A stretch of 64,000 bases of DNA from Mytilus galloprovincialis. Taxonomy: Eukaryota; Mollusca; Bivalvia; Mytilida; Mytilidae. The notes under the pieces are model-generated. The model was not told where the DNA came from, searched no databases, and saw only the letters and a list, made by a program, of their open reading frames with translations. Positions 10,939 through 22,860 of the stretch are shown here, one piece after another (the stretch's first letter is position 1; each line of letters opens with the position of its first letter). The position numbers were made by a program, and so were the translations under genes. Location: the NCBI RefSeq assembly GCF_965363235.1, contig NC_134844.1:74269497-74333496 (forward strand), read 5' to 3'.

Positions 10939-11940
10939 TTAGTTCCGATGCAAAGACCCCATAAGTGAATCAATATTAACGCCAAAATATGCAATCTTTA
11001 ATGACCTGACAACAGTTTCGTAACTATATCCCTTCTTAATAAGTCTATTCAAAGGTTTTGTTAGTTTCTGAGGTGAATACTGACACCTTTGTGCTTTATA
11101 AAGAATATTTCTATAAAAAATTGGATGTGAAATACCTGAACGTATAAGAAGTCTGCATGTTGAGCTATATTTACGAATGATGTCCTTATACCGATGATAA
11201 AATTTAGTAAATGTTTTGACTAGTTTGTGATATCGAAAACCCTGGTGTAATAATTTTTCAGTAATACATAAATTTCTCTCGTTAACATAATCTAAAACAT
11301 TGTTACATACACGAGCGAATCGTACAAGTTGAGATATATAAACACCGTAAGATGGTGACAAGGGAACGTCACCATCTAAAAATGGATAATTAACGATAGG
11401 AAATGAAAAATCATCTCTTTTATCATAAATTTTAGTATTCAGCTTTCCGTTAGTGATATAGATATCAAGATCGAGGAAAGGGCAGTGGTCATTGTTAGTA
11501 TTAGCTTTATTTAAAGTAAGTTCAACAGGATAAATTTCTTTAATATACATACTGAAGTCGTCATTATTGAGAGCCAAAATATCATCCAAATATCTAAAAG
11601 TATTATTAAATTTGTTTATCAGATGTTGTTTCGATGGGTCTTTGCTTATTTTTGTCATAAATTGTAACTCATAGCAATACAAAAACAGGTCCGCAATAAG
11701 TGGTGCACAGTTAGTCCCCATTGGAATTCCGATAATCTGACGATATACGGAATCCCCAAAGCGAACAAAAATGTTATCGAGAAAAAATTCAAGGGCATAA
11801 ATAGTATCAAAGCATGTCCAATTGACATAGTTTTTTAGTTTATTGCTACTAAAAAATGACCTAAAAGAGTTTGAACATATATATTCACATTCTGACTTTT
11901 TAAACATGTAATAATTCCAAAAAAGTGGAGTTAAACGCAT
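10939..11940 (-). CDS. Retroelement reverse transcriptase, partial (333 residues)
   Basis: This is a long uninterrupted minus-strand frame with clear reverse transcriptase motifs. They include QIIGIPMGTNCAPLIADLF (fingers/palm), then FRYLDDILALNN, where YLDD is the catalytic YxDD box. Next come FLDLDIYITNGKLNTKIYDK and DDFSFPIVN, and SPSYGVYISQLVRFARVC in the thumb region. The C-terminal part is basic and helical, ending GSLHRN. The upstream catalytic aspartate block and any N-terminal region are missing or out of frame, and no endonuclease or GIY-YIG motif was seen. The type is common in molluscs and cnidarians. I think it is Penelope-like, but a non-LTR or other class cannot be excluded. 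The open frame suggests recent activity. It is a mobile element, not a host gene. Confidence 0.8.
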   Translation of the reverse strand: MRLTPLFWNYYMFKKSECEYICSNSFRSFFSSNKLKNYVNWTCFDTIYALEFFLDNIFVRFGDSVYRQIIGIPMGTNCAPLIADLFLYCYELQFMTKISKDPSKQHLINKFNNTFRYLDDILALNNDDFSMYIKEIYPVELTLNKANTNNDHCPFLDLDIYITNGKLNTKIYDKRDDFSFPIVNYPFLDGDVPLSPSYGVYISQLVRFARVCNNVLDYVNERNLCITEKLLHQGFRYHKLVKTFTKFYHRYKDIIRKYSSTCRLLIRSGISHPIFYRNILYKAQRCQYSPQKLTKPLNRLIKKGYSYETVVRSLKIAYFGVNIDSLMGSLHRN

Positions 11941-11944
11941 TTAA

Positions 11945-13985
11945 AAAATTGACGCCTTTATCTCATAATTTATCGTGTCATTCTAACATACCAAAATTCC
12001 AATTCATTTTCCAGATGGTTTGAAGACATTTCAAATATTTTACAATATAAATATATATCAATCATGTTTTGATCTTATATATGTGGTTGGATTGTTGTCT
12101 TATTTATCTGTCCTCCGCATCACAAGTACAAGTTTATTGACTAGTAGTAAGAAATGAGCAATTTAGTTTAAACATATTAATCTATAGTGGATTTGGAAAC
12201 AAGTTTTGCAGCTTATATTAATCCCTTTTCACTTTGCGGGTGCGAGTGCTGCCTAACTGTAAACATATCTTATTAAAGAAATCATTATATATATAGCTAC
12301 AAGGATAAAGACATAAATACGAAACATACAAAAGATTCATTAACTGGGATTAGGAAACAAGAGCAGTGCTCTTATATAAATCCGTCTCCCTAAGTGCTGC
12401 CTTGTAGCGGCATAAGCCTGCTCTTTTTCGAAATCTACAAGGGTGTCTTTAACGTGCAACAGATATGACTCTCTTAACACGGGTCAGCCATTTGTCGTCC
12501 CTTTCCGACGGACTAACAGCAATTGCACCTAAGCCTAAATCTAAGACGGAATTTACTATACATTTTGTCCAGTTTGTTCATATAGCTCCTCAAGTATGCA
12601 AGTATTTACACATGGGAGTCTGGATGGGGTTAAAAGAAAAAGAGTTAAGAAAACAAAGCTTTAAGAAAAAAATAGACAAATAAAACAATAAATGGAGAAT
12701 AATGTGGTGCTCAAATATAAAGAATTTATAATAACAGAAAAAATGTATATAGAATAGAGAAAATTAACCTAAACAATTAAAAAATATATACAGAAATGAA
12801 ATATACACCACACACACACACACCATCACCACCAAAACCACCAAAACCACCACTCCCATCCAGACCCTTACATATCCGAGACTTCGAAGTTTTTTTGTAT
12901 TAGCTTTACTTATAGCGGTAAATACAGAAAAGGCTGTTGAAGCACCAACTGACTAAAAACACAAATTTTGAATAAATCCCAAAGGTTTCACTGCGGTCAA
13001 AAAAGTCATCCGGCTATTTTCTAAGTTCTGGTGTATCCTCTTGTTAAATTAGAGCGTTTTATTTGCGGTGAGGGGTGTAAACATGCACAGCCATATGATA
13101 CAAGCCTGGAAGAAACAGTGACGTCAAATCCGTTTTCAAGCTATTTGAACATCAAATTACCCTTGCAAGAATTTTATGAATGCGGCTTGTTGCAAAGCAA
13201 TCTATGTGTCCGTATATTCATCATAACCTTTCCAGATCGTGACTTAAGCTCTACCTGAAAACAACAACACATATGTGTTTTGTGTTTATCTTTATCATGT
13301 TTATGCATATCGATTTGATAACGCACGTTTGTTAACCTCTAATCTAAATAAAAGATATGTTCAGTAAGGGTCACATATGTATTGTTCTCAAAACCGGATC
13401 CATTTAATTTTGTAGTGTCCTAATGTTTCAGCATATAATAGATAATAGTGTTTGAGAATATATATTTACATGTATTTAAAAGATATCGTCCATAAACGTA
13501 TCTAAAAACAACTTCCAGGTGGTTCATTCATTGAAATCTAAAAGGTAAAGACTTTGCAATCAAATGTAATTTTAAATCATGTATTTATCATGTTTCATTG
13601 CTGATATATCCAACCCCTTTTCCTAAAGTATCAACATCTTTCATTTAGTATAAGCCATAATATCTTGGTGTAAATAGATACACACATTTGGAGTATGTTA
13701 CAAACAAAATGTTCCGAAACGTTGATACGTAATCAGTTTATCAAAACCAAATCATCTATCATTTAACTAGTACGTGCATACAAACAGGTTGATTTGACCG
13801 ACATTAATAACATATATTATCATGAATCCAATGTCCAGTCAATGAGATCATAACAACGCAACTTATTTTAGTGATTACAATATATCTCTATAAAATCTAA
13901 CTCATTTAAGATAGGTCACCATCCAAAACTGTTACTATAGTATCTATATCATAATCAATAAGTCAAAGTCCAGGCATATAAAATA
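11945..13985. other. Intergenic stretch without a recognised gene
   Basis: No supported gene. It holds a short (CA)n run near 12807-12823 and, at about 12430-12525, sequence resembling a dispersed bivalve repeat (ACAAGGGTGTCTTTAACGTG and TCGTCCCTTTCCGACGGACT). The open frames at 12465 and 13031 have no recognisable domain. Confidence 0.4.
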
Positions 13986-13987
13986 TC

Positions 13988-13995
13988 TATATAAG
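13988..13995 (+). promoter_or_regulatory. Probable TATA box of C1q copy B
   Basis: TATATAAG lies 47 bp before the start codon at 14042, implying a very short 5' leader. The call rests on motif and spacing only. Confidence 0.45.
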
Positions 13996-14041
13996 ATAAC
14001 TTATTTTCGTTCAGGCAATATACTTAAGAGTTACTTCAACC

Positions 14042-17000
14042 ATGTTGCGGTTTATTAGCATTTTTAGTGCTTCTATGGTAGTTTATGGATTTCTATTGGA
14101 TAAAGACCCCCAGCAAGGGCAAGGGCAAGCCCAATATTTAAGCGTTTCAACATACATGACTGACCAAACACACATAAACCATGAAATCGAGAAATTACGG
14201 AGCGAACAGGAACTAACGATGAACCTTCTTACTAAACAGCTCAAACAGAAGTTCAATGAAATGCAGAGTCAAATATCCCAACAGTCCGCCGTAAACGAAT
14301 CTTGCTTACTAAAAACTGCAGTATTGGAACAAAAATATCTTGAGTTAGAAGAAAATAACACTAGACTTCTAGATAGTCTGAAAGGATTACAGACAAATTA
14401 TGCTAGTTTAAATTCGGCACTAGAGAACAAAACAACCGAACTCAAGAACAGTCTTCAAGAGTTAAAGCATTTAAAAAACATTCAGCAACTTCAGACAGTG
14501 GATATGTTACAGCAAAAGGTACAAACTATGGAAACATTGGTTAATTCACTGCGCAGTCATGAACAGGCTCGGAATCAGGATTTCCTTGCCTTGTATAATT
14601 TAACAATAAGTTCACAGAGCCAAATCCAAGAGACTAACAAAATGACGTCGGACAGTTTTGACAAGATAACCGTCCAATCACAAAAGATGATAGCTGGCGC
14701 TGAAAACCGAAGTATTGACCGGTTTCACACCTTAGAAGAGCGATTAAATAGGTGTGGGAATTGGCAAAATGAATCAATTACGTCAGTGAAGCAACAAGGT
14801 AATATATGAAAATAACCAATAGAGGTAATATACTCCCCCCCTCCCAAAAAAAACCCCAACAACCCAAACAAATGATGTTTCAGGGAACAGCTAACACCAC
14901 TACAACTACACATATTTAAAGCAAAAAAAACACTTCAAATTCAGAATCAACCATAAGATATCAACTGCTACAATTAATCAGCACTGATACAGTTTCTAAT
15001 TGGTGGATATATTTTTTTATTGGCAATCAAATCATATCTTGTTCTTTTTTTATTAGAATCCTAAAGAGTCACTTTAATAACATATTTGCCATATTTCAGG
15101 CAAAGCAGCATTCAAATACGAACCAACTGTCACTTTTGATTTTTTTTGTTTATACTTAAAATCAATGGATTGACTTTAAAGTTGTATAAAGGATACGAAC
15201 ACCAACTAGTTGGTTCATTTAATTACACATACTTATAAATTAATGATTATCAAAATGTTCTCTCCGTCCACAATCAAATCTTTTCAAAATTTAGTAAACA
15301 AAACCTAAACATCAAATTTTAGAACGTTTTCACGTTTTAAAATGTTTATTTTCTTCGTCTTAGCAACACGATATCTCTACTTACACTGTTTCATTGAGTA
15401 TGTATTCGTTTGCTTATTCAATATTCATGACAGAGAGTATATTTGTCATACTCTGAATTGATACCCAATAATTTGCATGATTCGGAATTGTTATATAGTT
15501 ACAACAATTTAATTTTGAATCTTCATTGATTCAAAGAAAACATAGTTTGAACCGACCTCCGATTCTATTCTATAGTGGATTACCCAAATTACATCCAAAC
15601 TTAACTCGCATCCTTAAAAATTAATTACAGATATTTTGTTTATATATTTCTGTAAATAATAAGAACAATTTGCCATTAGAATAAAATGGGGAATGTGTCA
15701 AAGAAACAACAAACAGCCAAAGAGTAGACAACAGCAAAAAGTCACCAATGGGTCTTCAATGCAGCGAGAAAAACTACCGCACCCAGAGGCGTGCTTTAGC
15801 TAAACAAAAATGTATAAATACCAGTTCAGTTATAATTTGACGTCATATTAAACTCCGAAATATACATCCATGTTTATGTTTCAATTTTCAGGAATTAGAT
15901 GCTTGAAACATTTTCTATTTTTTTTTTTTCATTTTTAAAAGATGGCGACGTTTCCATAGATTTGACTTTTCCAGCAAATATATCATTTGTTGATATGCAC
16001 TGTGAATGTTTAGTGTATATTGAATTATATTTACTTATGTTTAGAGAAGTGCAAAGTGTCATATCATTAAATTATTGAAAATTAAAGAAAACTCGTAAGA
16101 TTTCCACTGCTTTTTTTGCTGAATAGCTGCAATTTGGGTACTCGGTAAATTTTAGATACTGTGACGTTAAAAATATATCTTATGAAACTTAGAGGAAAAA
16201 AAATCGTATATATGTTTTTTAAATGATTATCGGCGAATTGTGTTCCGTATGCAATGAAAAGTAAAATCACAAAACTACTGAACTATCAGGAAAATTCAAA
16301 ACGGACAGTCCCTAATCGAATGGTTTAATCAAAAGCTCAAACACATCTAACACACGACTTTTTCTTATGCCTTCTCGTAAAAATCTGGTGATGGCAATAC
16401 GCATGACTATATCATTGAAATAAACTCTTATGAAATACTATCTAACGCCAGTAAAGGTACATGTTATACACGTTCTAAATATTCATGCTTCTGTTAATTT
16501 TCACTAGTTGACAATCAGTTATGATCAGTAATTTATGGCTTCAAAACACGATAATTAATTAGCCGCAATATTTTCGCATCATAACAGACTGAGAGAATAT
16601 TTTTTTACGATTATACGATAAATATGCGTAAAAAATGATAAAATCGTGCACATAAAACCTAAGTTTATGGTATATATGTTCCAGACCATATGAGTATTTG
16701 GACCGTACGCGTACGGTCCGGACCGTATACGTATACTCGTACGGTCCGACCATACGCGTTCGGTCGGACCGTATGAGTATACGCGTACGGTCCAGCTGAC
16801 CAGACATGTTTTGAGATCATATGGGTTAAAAACAAATATTTATCAAAATCTTTATTTTTAGTTATACAAATTGTTATTATTACAAATAGATGGATGAAGT
16901 GAATAAGCGAACAATTGACATTAAATATTTGTTTAATTGTATATCTGAATCCTATTTTGTTACTCTGGCCCAAGGTGACACTAGTCTTGCTACCACAAGG

Positions 17001-18720
17001 AACGTCATATTTTTTTTTTTACATTAACATGTTTTGTTCATGCATGTTCCTTTGCATATGCATTTTTTTTGAAAAGTTCCTAAATATTCTATGACAATTG
17101 TCCTCCCACATTATGTTTACTTCCGATAACTTCAATTTCAATGAGCATACTGGGCTGCAATTAATAAATTACTGACATGCTAAATACAGGAGATTAACAG
17201 ATTAAATAAGCGCGTGTTTTTTAAATAGTTAAAATATTAAGTTTTTATTTCAATTACTATTGAACTTTTTATATTAATTTGAGATATAAGTTATGTTGAT
17301 CTGTTATATACATTTGTATCTAATAAACTTGACCAACTTCTTAATATTAGTCAGACCGTACGCGTACGGTCCGACCGTATACGTATTTTGAAAAAGTACG
17401 CATACGGTCCAGACCGTACGCGTACGGTCCAAATACTCATACGGTCTGGAACATATACATGCCTTGGTTCAAGACGTGGATAAACATTATTTTTAACCAG
17501 TCAATTGTTTCATATGACTTTAAATTTACATGTATTGTAATTATCACTTTTGCAATATATGGTTTTTGGGCTAAGCCTTGGTTTTTTGTGAATGTGCGTG
17601 CAGGTATTTTCCGTCATGAAGTTAAACGCATTTATTTTGTTTCATTGATATAGCTTTAGCTTTACTTAATTCAAAACAAAATCTGAACATATAGAACGCC
17701 CACTGCAACGAGACATAATGCAAATTCTGTTTGGTCAATACATTTTGACATTTTAACATTTTAACATGTAAAGAAGTAAACATTTCTTTATCTCAATATA
17801 CATCGTACATACACCAGCAGCTACAACTTTTTTTCTTGAGTCAAGAGTATTTCAAAATCATCTATATATTTGATTGACATATACAATAATAAAATTCATA
17901 TTCGTGTTATCTGTATGTATCAATTTAATTTTGAGTCAATCACTTGCCGAAATTGACAGATATGACAATCAGGGTACATGTAAGTAAAACATAATGCTTC
18001 ATTAAGTGAATAGACACCCTTTTACACACAAATGTAAAACAAATTGTCATAAAAATTGGACGAACATGGTTGTTGACTGTCTGGATTTAAATCAAAAAAT
18101 GGATTTAGTTTTTTTTTTTTTCGGGAAGATCTTTTATATAGATTAGGACGGACGAAACGGACGCCATGTGGTGACAAAAGCCAACATGACAATTTTGCCA
18201 GGTGAGACAAAAAGAATTAACTACTAGTATTAGATACTCCCATACGGTGAAACATTTTATATTGGATTTTCTATGTCTTACTGTTTGCCTTATTTTAAAT
18301 TGTATGATTTTTTTTTCAGTTGCACTGTCAGCATGTGTTGCAACCACTCAAACCGTAGGCTCACAGACAATTGTCAAATTTCCAACCATCACGACAAGTG
18401 AGGGATTAACCAATCAACATATCACATCATTTAAATCAAGTGGTGTGTTTGTGTGTGAAGTTCCAGGGTTATATCATATTTCTGTTGAAATATTATCAAA
18501 TGCGAATTTTGCTTATTTCATGATTTCAAAAAATAATATGGAACTCGTGCGCGGTCATTCTAACAACTATGATCATACTAATGGAGATCAGTTTACGACA
18601 AGTTCAGCAATTGTGGCGACTAAATTGCTAAAAGGTGACACTATAAGTATAAAACCTGCTCATAATTATAAAAACATTGACGCCAATTATTCGTGTCTTA
18701 CAATAGTACGCATTAACTGA
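14042..18720 (+). CDS. Secreted coiled-coil C1q-domain protein, copy B (intact, 385 residues)
   Basis: Two exons: 14042-14798 and 18320-18720, with a GT-AG phase-1 intron (CAA G|gtaata ... tttcag|TT GCA). The frame is open throughout and ends in TGA. Exon 1 encodes a signal peptide (MLRFISIFSASMVVYGF) and a Gln-rich spacer (QQGQGQAQ). A roughly 200-residue coiled coil follows, rich in Leu/Glu/Gln heptads, with several NxS/T sequons. Exon 2 encodes a C1q domain: NQHITSFKSSGVFVCEVPG, GLYHISVEI, then LLKGDTISI, ending NYSCLTIVRIN. The predicted product is a secreted oligomer with C1q heads on a coiled-coil stalk. In bivalves such proteins are linked to carbohydrate/microbe recognition and other extracellular binding; the ligand here is unknown. 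Its exon 1 is unlike copies A and C, but the C1q exon and the 3' flank are clearly related. A canonical poly(A) signal follows. Confidence 0.9.
15686..15860 (+). repeat. Repeat fragment in the intron of C1q copy B
   Basis: Shares gggaatgtgtcaaagaaacaac, 'GGTCTTCAATGCAGCGAG' and CGCACCCAGAGGCGTGCTTT with 10310-10450, the 3' region of the reverse-transcriptase element. A related copy is at 54800-55035. Confidence 0.65.
16675..17456. mobile_element. Non-autonomous transposon with CpG-rich palindromic terminal inverted repeats
   Basis: The left end (ATATGTTCCAGACC, then TATGAGTATTTGGACCGTAC) is inverted at the right end (17410-17456). Each end then carries clustered copies of GACCGTACGCGTACGGTC, itself a perfect palindrome, at 16700-16800 and 17352-17435. 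The core (about 16800-17350) is AT-rich and non-coding. TA dinucleotides flank the most likely ends, but the flanks are TA-rich, so the target-site duplication is uncertain. It sits inside the intron of C1q copy B. Confidence 0.75.
18320..18720 (+). CDS. C1q-domain exon of copy B
   Basis: The acceptor is a long T tract followed by CAG. The exon holds the complete C1q domain with conserved ALSACVA start, SFKSSGVFVCEVPGLYHIS core and SCLTIVRIN end. It is about two residues shorter than the copy A exon, the difference lying in the variable loop after FMISKNNMELV. Confidence 0.88.
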
Positions 18721-18775
18721 TTTGTTGCATCATTTATATAAAAGATGTAGTTTTTAGGAAATAACTTCTGATCAT

Positions 18776-18781
18776 AATAAA
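18776..18781 (+). terminator. Poly(A) signal of C1q copy B
   Basis: Canonical AATAAA 55 bp after the stop codon at 18718-18720. Confidence 0.65.
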
Positions 18782-19107
18782 GATACAGAGCTCAAATACA
18801 TAAACATTTCTGGCTTTATAACTGTGTTAATTACATTAGATTTCTTATATAATTATTTATTAAAAAAATCTTAAATTGTTCTGTTATATTATACATTTCG
18901 GTAGACCATGTTGCCGAAACTACTTGTTAATGTTGTGTCGATTTCACTGGATTAACTTGTATCAAACAACAAAACTTTTAATGTCAAGGATGTATAAATA
19001 CCCGAACGACCTATATGAATGATATGACCCTAACCATTTTTAAGCTGACCATTTTGAACCTCGACCAGTGTATTAAATCAAAACGTTGGATGTCTATTTC
19101 TATTTTC

Positions 19108-19265
19108 TCTTTTGTCGGGTATTTTGTCACTTTCTATACGGAATGGGTTTTGATCATTGTCGAAGACCGTTCGGTGACCAATAGTAGTTTATATCCTTGC
19201 CATTTTGGTCTTTGGTAAATAGTTGCCTTATTGACGATCAAACCACACCTTACTATTCGGATTTA
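19108..19265 (-). repeat. Diverged R1-type dispersed repeat
   Basis: Minus-orientation copy: 'GGAATGGGTTTTGATCATTG', then 'TTCGGTGACCAATAGTAG', then 'GATCAAACCACACCTTACTA'. It is nearest to 8935-9180. Confidence 0.6.
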
Positions 19266-19350
19266 ACCTTATACCGAAATTCGTGGATTATTTTTTTTAT
19301 GTTTACCTTGAAAAGAAAAGCAATTTTGTTGTATTTATTGGTGTTTATTA

Positions 19351-19450
19351 GTGTTTAGCACCACTTTCAACACTATTGCGCTATTTTATGGTTGTCAATT
19401 TGTATTGTTGGAGGAAGCCAGAATGCCGAGAGAGAACCACCGACCTTCAT
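19351..19450 (-). repeat. Truncated tRNA-derived SINE
   Basis: Contains the tail half only (GTGTTTAGCACCACTTTCAA, then CACTATTGCGC, then GGAGGAAGCCAGAATGC), lacking the tRNA-like head seen at 9418-9492. Confidence 0.75.
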
Positions 19451-19469
19451 TCATGCAAATAGGGCATTG

Positions 19470-20270
19470 TATCAGGTCACTGACTAAGACGAAATCTAAT
19501 TACATGGACTCAGTTAGTAGATTAAAATTTTGTTGATAAATGTTTTTTTCCAAATATTTTATCGTATTTCCGGTTTAATTTTATTACATTATCAACGTTT
19601 TTAAAGTTTAAAGTTGTCAATAAATGACTTTGTTTTCTAGCAATGTGTAGTTTACCAATCAATATCCATTATTGAAAAATCGAAGAAACAAAGAAATATT
19701 GATGCAATCGTTAAATTCGTTTATAAAGTTATACAAACTGAAAGGAAATAACTTTTTTTTAAATTGCGAATTGAGTCCCTGTGAGAAAAACCTCGAACAA
19801 AAAAAAAAGATCGGACGTGGCAGTGTATTCATATATCCTTCAACAAAAATCCACTATAAATACAGATCTGAGAGTTCTTGTAGTTACTGACAGCTAATCT
19901 AAAGTCGACAACAACTGATAAGAAAATATTATGCATTCAAGACTACAATATCAATCAGTACGCATCCACCATCCAATGAATTAAGTGTAAAGATTTTCTA
20001 ACAGTAAGAGAAAAATAAGACCTTGTGCAATGCCAAGATACAGTTATCAACAGATTGTAGAGTCATTGTATAAAAAAATAAACCCCTTTGATTTATAAGA
20101 GATATGAGGGTCTTGGAGGAGTTTATAGAATAGATAATAATGAGCCAAAAATATTAAGAATGGAGAACAATTAGCCCAAAAAAAAACAGAAAAGAAAAGG
20201 GAAGGATGGATTTTTTTAATTGACAATAGAGAATAATGAGCAAATAAAAAATAACAATAGTACAACAAGG
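19470..20270 (+). repeat. Duplicated 3' flank of C1q copy B (paralogous to 27020-27790)
   Basis: Aligns by eye with the region after copy C: matching 'TAGATTAAAATTTTG', 'AGTTACTGACAGCTAAT', 'CAATCAGTACGCATCC' and 'AAGATACAGTTATC' strings in the same order. There is no coding capacity. It shows that copies B and C share a duplicated 3' neighbourhood. Confidence 0.7.
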
Positions 20271-20289
20271 TTCCATACCACACAGAAAG

Positions 20290-21520
20290 GTTGAGATGGA
20301 TTTAGGGGGTTATTACCCTATTTTTGTTAGGAATTATGGACCAAAAAAACTGGATATTCAATGGTCCAGACAATAACTTGTGTTTATGTGTATAGATCTC
20401 TATGAAATTGTACAAGGATCCGTACCCCAAAAGAAAGGTTGTGATTGATTTTTGGGGTTATGCCCGAACCATTGAAAAATTAGGGGGGCAAGAATTTTCA
20501 TTTTTCTAAATAACTTTAGTATATTGATCTCTATGAAATTGTACAACCAGGTCTCATATTATAAAAGGAAGGTTGGGATTGATTTTCGAGTTTTGGCCCT
20601 AACCTTTTCATAAAAGGGGCCAAAAGCAATACTCTTCTAATACTTTGTATCAATAGCTTATTTCTTGGTCAATTTCAAAGGGGTTTGATTAAAAGTCTTG
20701 AATTCTTGAGTTTTCTTTAATATATTAAATCAAACCATATATTAAAATTTAGAATTTTAGGCTCATTAAATATTTGACACAGCATAGGTTTTTGATACAG
20801 AATGATCTAAGAACTTAAAATTTGTAAATTGGACATTTAGCTATGATGGTCCAATATCCAAAATCTAAATACATGGTTAGATTCCGCATATCAAGGAATC
20901 CAATATATTCAATTTTTGTTGAAATCGAACAAAGTTTAGTTTTGAAATCCGATTTGGACTAACTTGAAAACTGGGCATATACTAATCATCAAAAATATAA
21001 ATAAATGTTTAGATTCATCATATAAAAAAAAAACCAATTTATTTTTTGTCAAAATCAAACTAAGTTTAACATGTTTAATGTTAGACCCTTTGGACCTTAA
21101 TGTGGACCAATTTGAAAACGGGAACAAAATTAAATATCTGAATACACGATTAGATTCGGCATATCGAAGAACCCCAATAACTTAATTTTTGATAAAATCA
21201 AACAAAGTTTAATTTTTGACCTTTTGGACCTCAATGTGAACCAATTTAAAAACGGGTCTCAAAATCTAAAAACTTAATACACGGTTAGATTCAGCATATC
21301 AAAGAATCCCATGCATTCAATTTTTGTTGAAAAGGAAAAAAAAACAAAGTTTACTTTTGGACCAACTTGAAAACAGGCCCAAAATCAAAATTATAATTTC
21401 ATGTTCAGATTCATCATATCAAAGAACCCCATGCAAGAATTCGATATTTGTTACAATCAAACTAAGTTTAATTTTGGACCCTTTGGACCGTAATGTAATT
21501 TGAATTTGAAAACGGGACCA
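20290..21520. repeat. Degenerate tandem repeats (about 110-130 bp units)
   Basis: From about 20810 a unit recurs about five times, containing AATCAAACAAAGTTTAATTT, TTGGACC, 'TAATGTGGACCAATTTGAAAACGGG' variants and 'GGTTAGATTC.GCATATCAA'. From 20290 to 20660 a second, related series recurs with 'ATCTCTATGAAATTGTACAA' and AGGTTG.GATTGATTT. No gene. Confidence 0.65.
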
Positions 21521-22640
21521 AAAATCATGGTAATCAATGGATGAATATTAACTTATATTTACAATCAAAGGGTAAATATTAATCAATATTTGAAATCAAA
21601 GGGTAAATATAAACTAATATTTGAAATCAAAGGGTGCATATTAACTTATCTTTGCAATCGAAGGGTAAATATTAACCAATCTTTGCAATCAAAGGGTAAA
21701 TATAAACTGATATTTGAAATCAAAGTGTGCATATTAACTTATCTTTGCAATCGAAGGGTAAATATTAACCAATCTTTGCAATCAAAGGGTAACTATTAAC
21801 CAATCTTTGCAATCAAAGGGTAAATATAAACTAATATTTGCAAACAAAGGGTAACTATTAACCACCCATTGCAATCGATGGGTGCATATTAACCACTTAT
21901 GGCAATCGATAGGTAAATATTAACTAATCATGGCTATAAATGGATACATATTTACCAATCATTGCAACCAAAGGGTAAATATTACCCAATCTTTGCCATC
22001 AAAGGGTAAATATTAACCAATCTTTGCAATCAAAGGTTAAATATTAACCAATCATTACAATCAAAGGATGCATATTAACCACTCATGACAATCGATGGGT
22101 GAATATTAACTTATCATGGCAATCAATGGTTAAATATTAACCAATCATTGCAATCAAAGGATGCATATTAACCACTGATGGCAATCGATGGGTAAATATT
22201 TACTAATCATGGCAATCAATGGATAAATATTAACCAATCATTGCAATCAAAGGGTAAAATATTAACCACTCATGACAATCAATGGAAGAAAATTAACCAA
22301 TCGTGGCAATCCATGGGTAATATTTACCAATCTTTGCAATAATGGGACGAATCATCCATTTATGACCAATCATGGCAATCAATGGGTGAATATCAACCAA
22401 TCATGACAATCATTGTAAATCGGATAAATATAATTAAGTATAGCAATCCAGTGGGTAGATATTAAGATATCATGGCAGTCAATAGGCGAAAATTAACCCA
22501 ATCATGTCAATCAATTGGTAGATATCATCCAATCATGGCAATCAATTGGTAATTATTTACCACTCATGACGATCCAATGTTCGAAAACTAAAATCATGAC
22601 AATAAACGGATGAATATTAAACAATCATGACAGGAATGTA
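21520..22640. repeat. AT-rich minisatellite array, about 26-bp unit
   Basis: More than 35 imperfect copies of a unit of the type GCAATCAAAGGGTAAATATT + AACCAATCTTT. There are sub-variants (GGGTGCATATTAACTTATC; GGCAATCGATGGGTGAATAT). The open frame through part of it is simply the repeat being translated. Units are contiguous with no unique spacers, so it is not a CRISPR array. The same unit lies upstream of C1q copy A. Confidence 0.9.
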
Positions 22641-22677
22641 TTAATGATTGTCAACCACTATCTTTCACCATCTATAC

Positions 22678-22860
22678 AATGGGAAAATGCAGTATGATTG
22701 CCAACGAGACAACATTCCATAAGAGACCAAATCACACAGAAATTGACATCTAAACGGGAACAATAGCCATACGGCATAGCCTTCTATATAGAAACCCGAA
22801 ATGACAAATGTTAAACAATTCAAACCAGAAAACTAAAGGTTTGATTTATATGTTTTCTAT
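22678..22860 (+). repeat. R1 dispersed repeat copy upstream of C1q copy C
   Basis: Reads 'ATGCAGTATGATTGCC', then AACGAGACAACATTCCATAA, then AAACCAGAAAACTAAAGG. It is orthologous in position to the copy at 4424-4566. Confidence 0.65.

Noticed and set aside
15099..15150. Extra C1q exon after the TTTCAG at about 15099
   Set aside because: The frame following it (GKAAFKYEPTVTFD) lacks the ALSACVA start and the C1q core and stops early.
16559..16973. Minus-strand open frames with repeated Arg/Thr/Tyr-rich peptides
   Set aside because: They are translations of the GACCGTACGCGTACGGTC palindromes at the transposon end.
21590..22640. CRISPR-like array of regularly spaced repeats
   Set aside because: Units are contiguous variants of one another without unique spacers, in a eukaryotic genome; it is a minisatellite.
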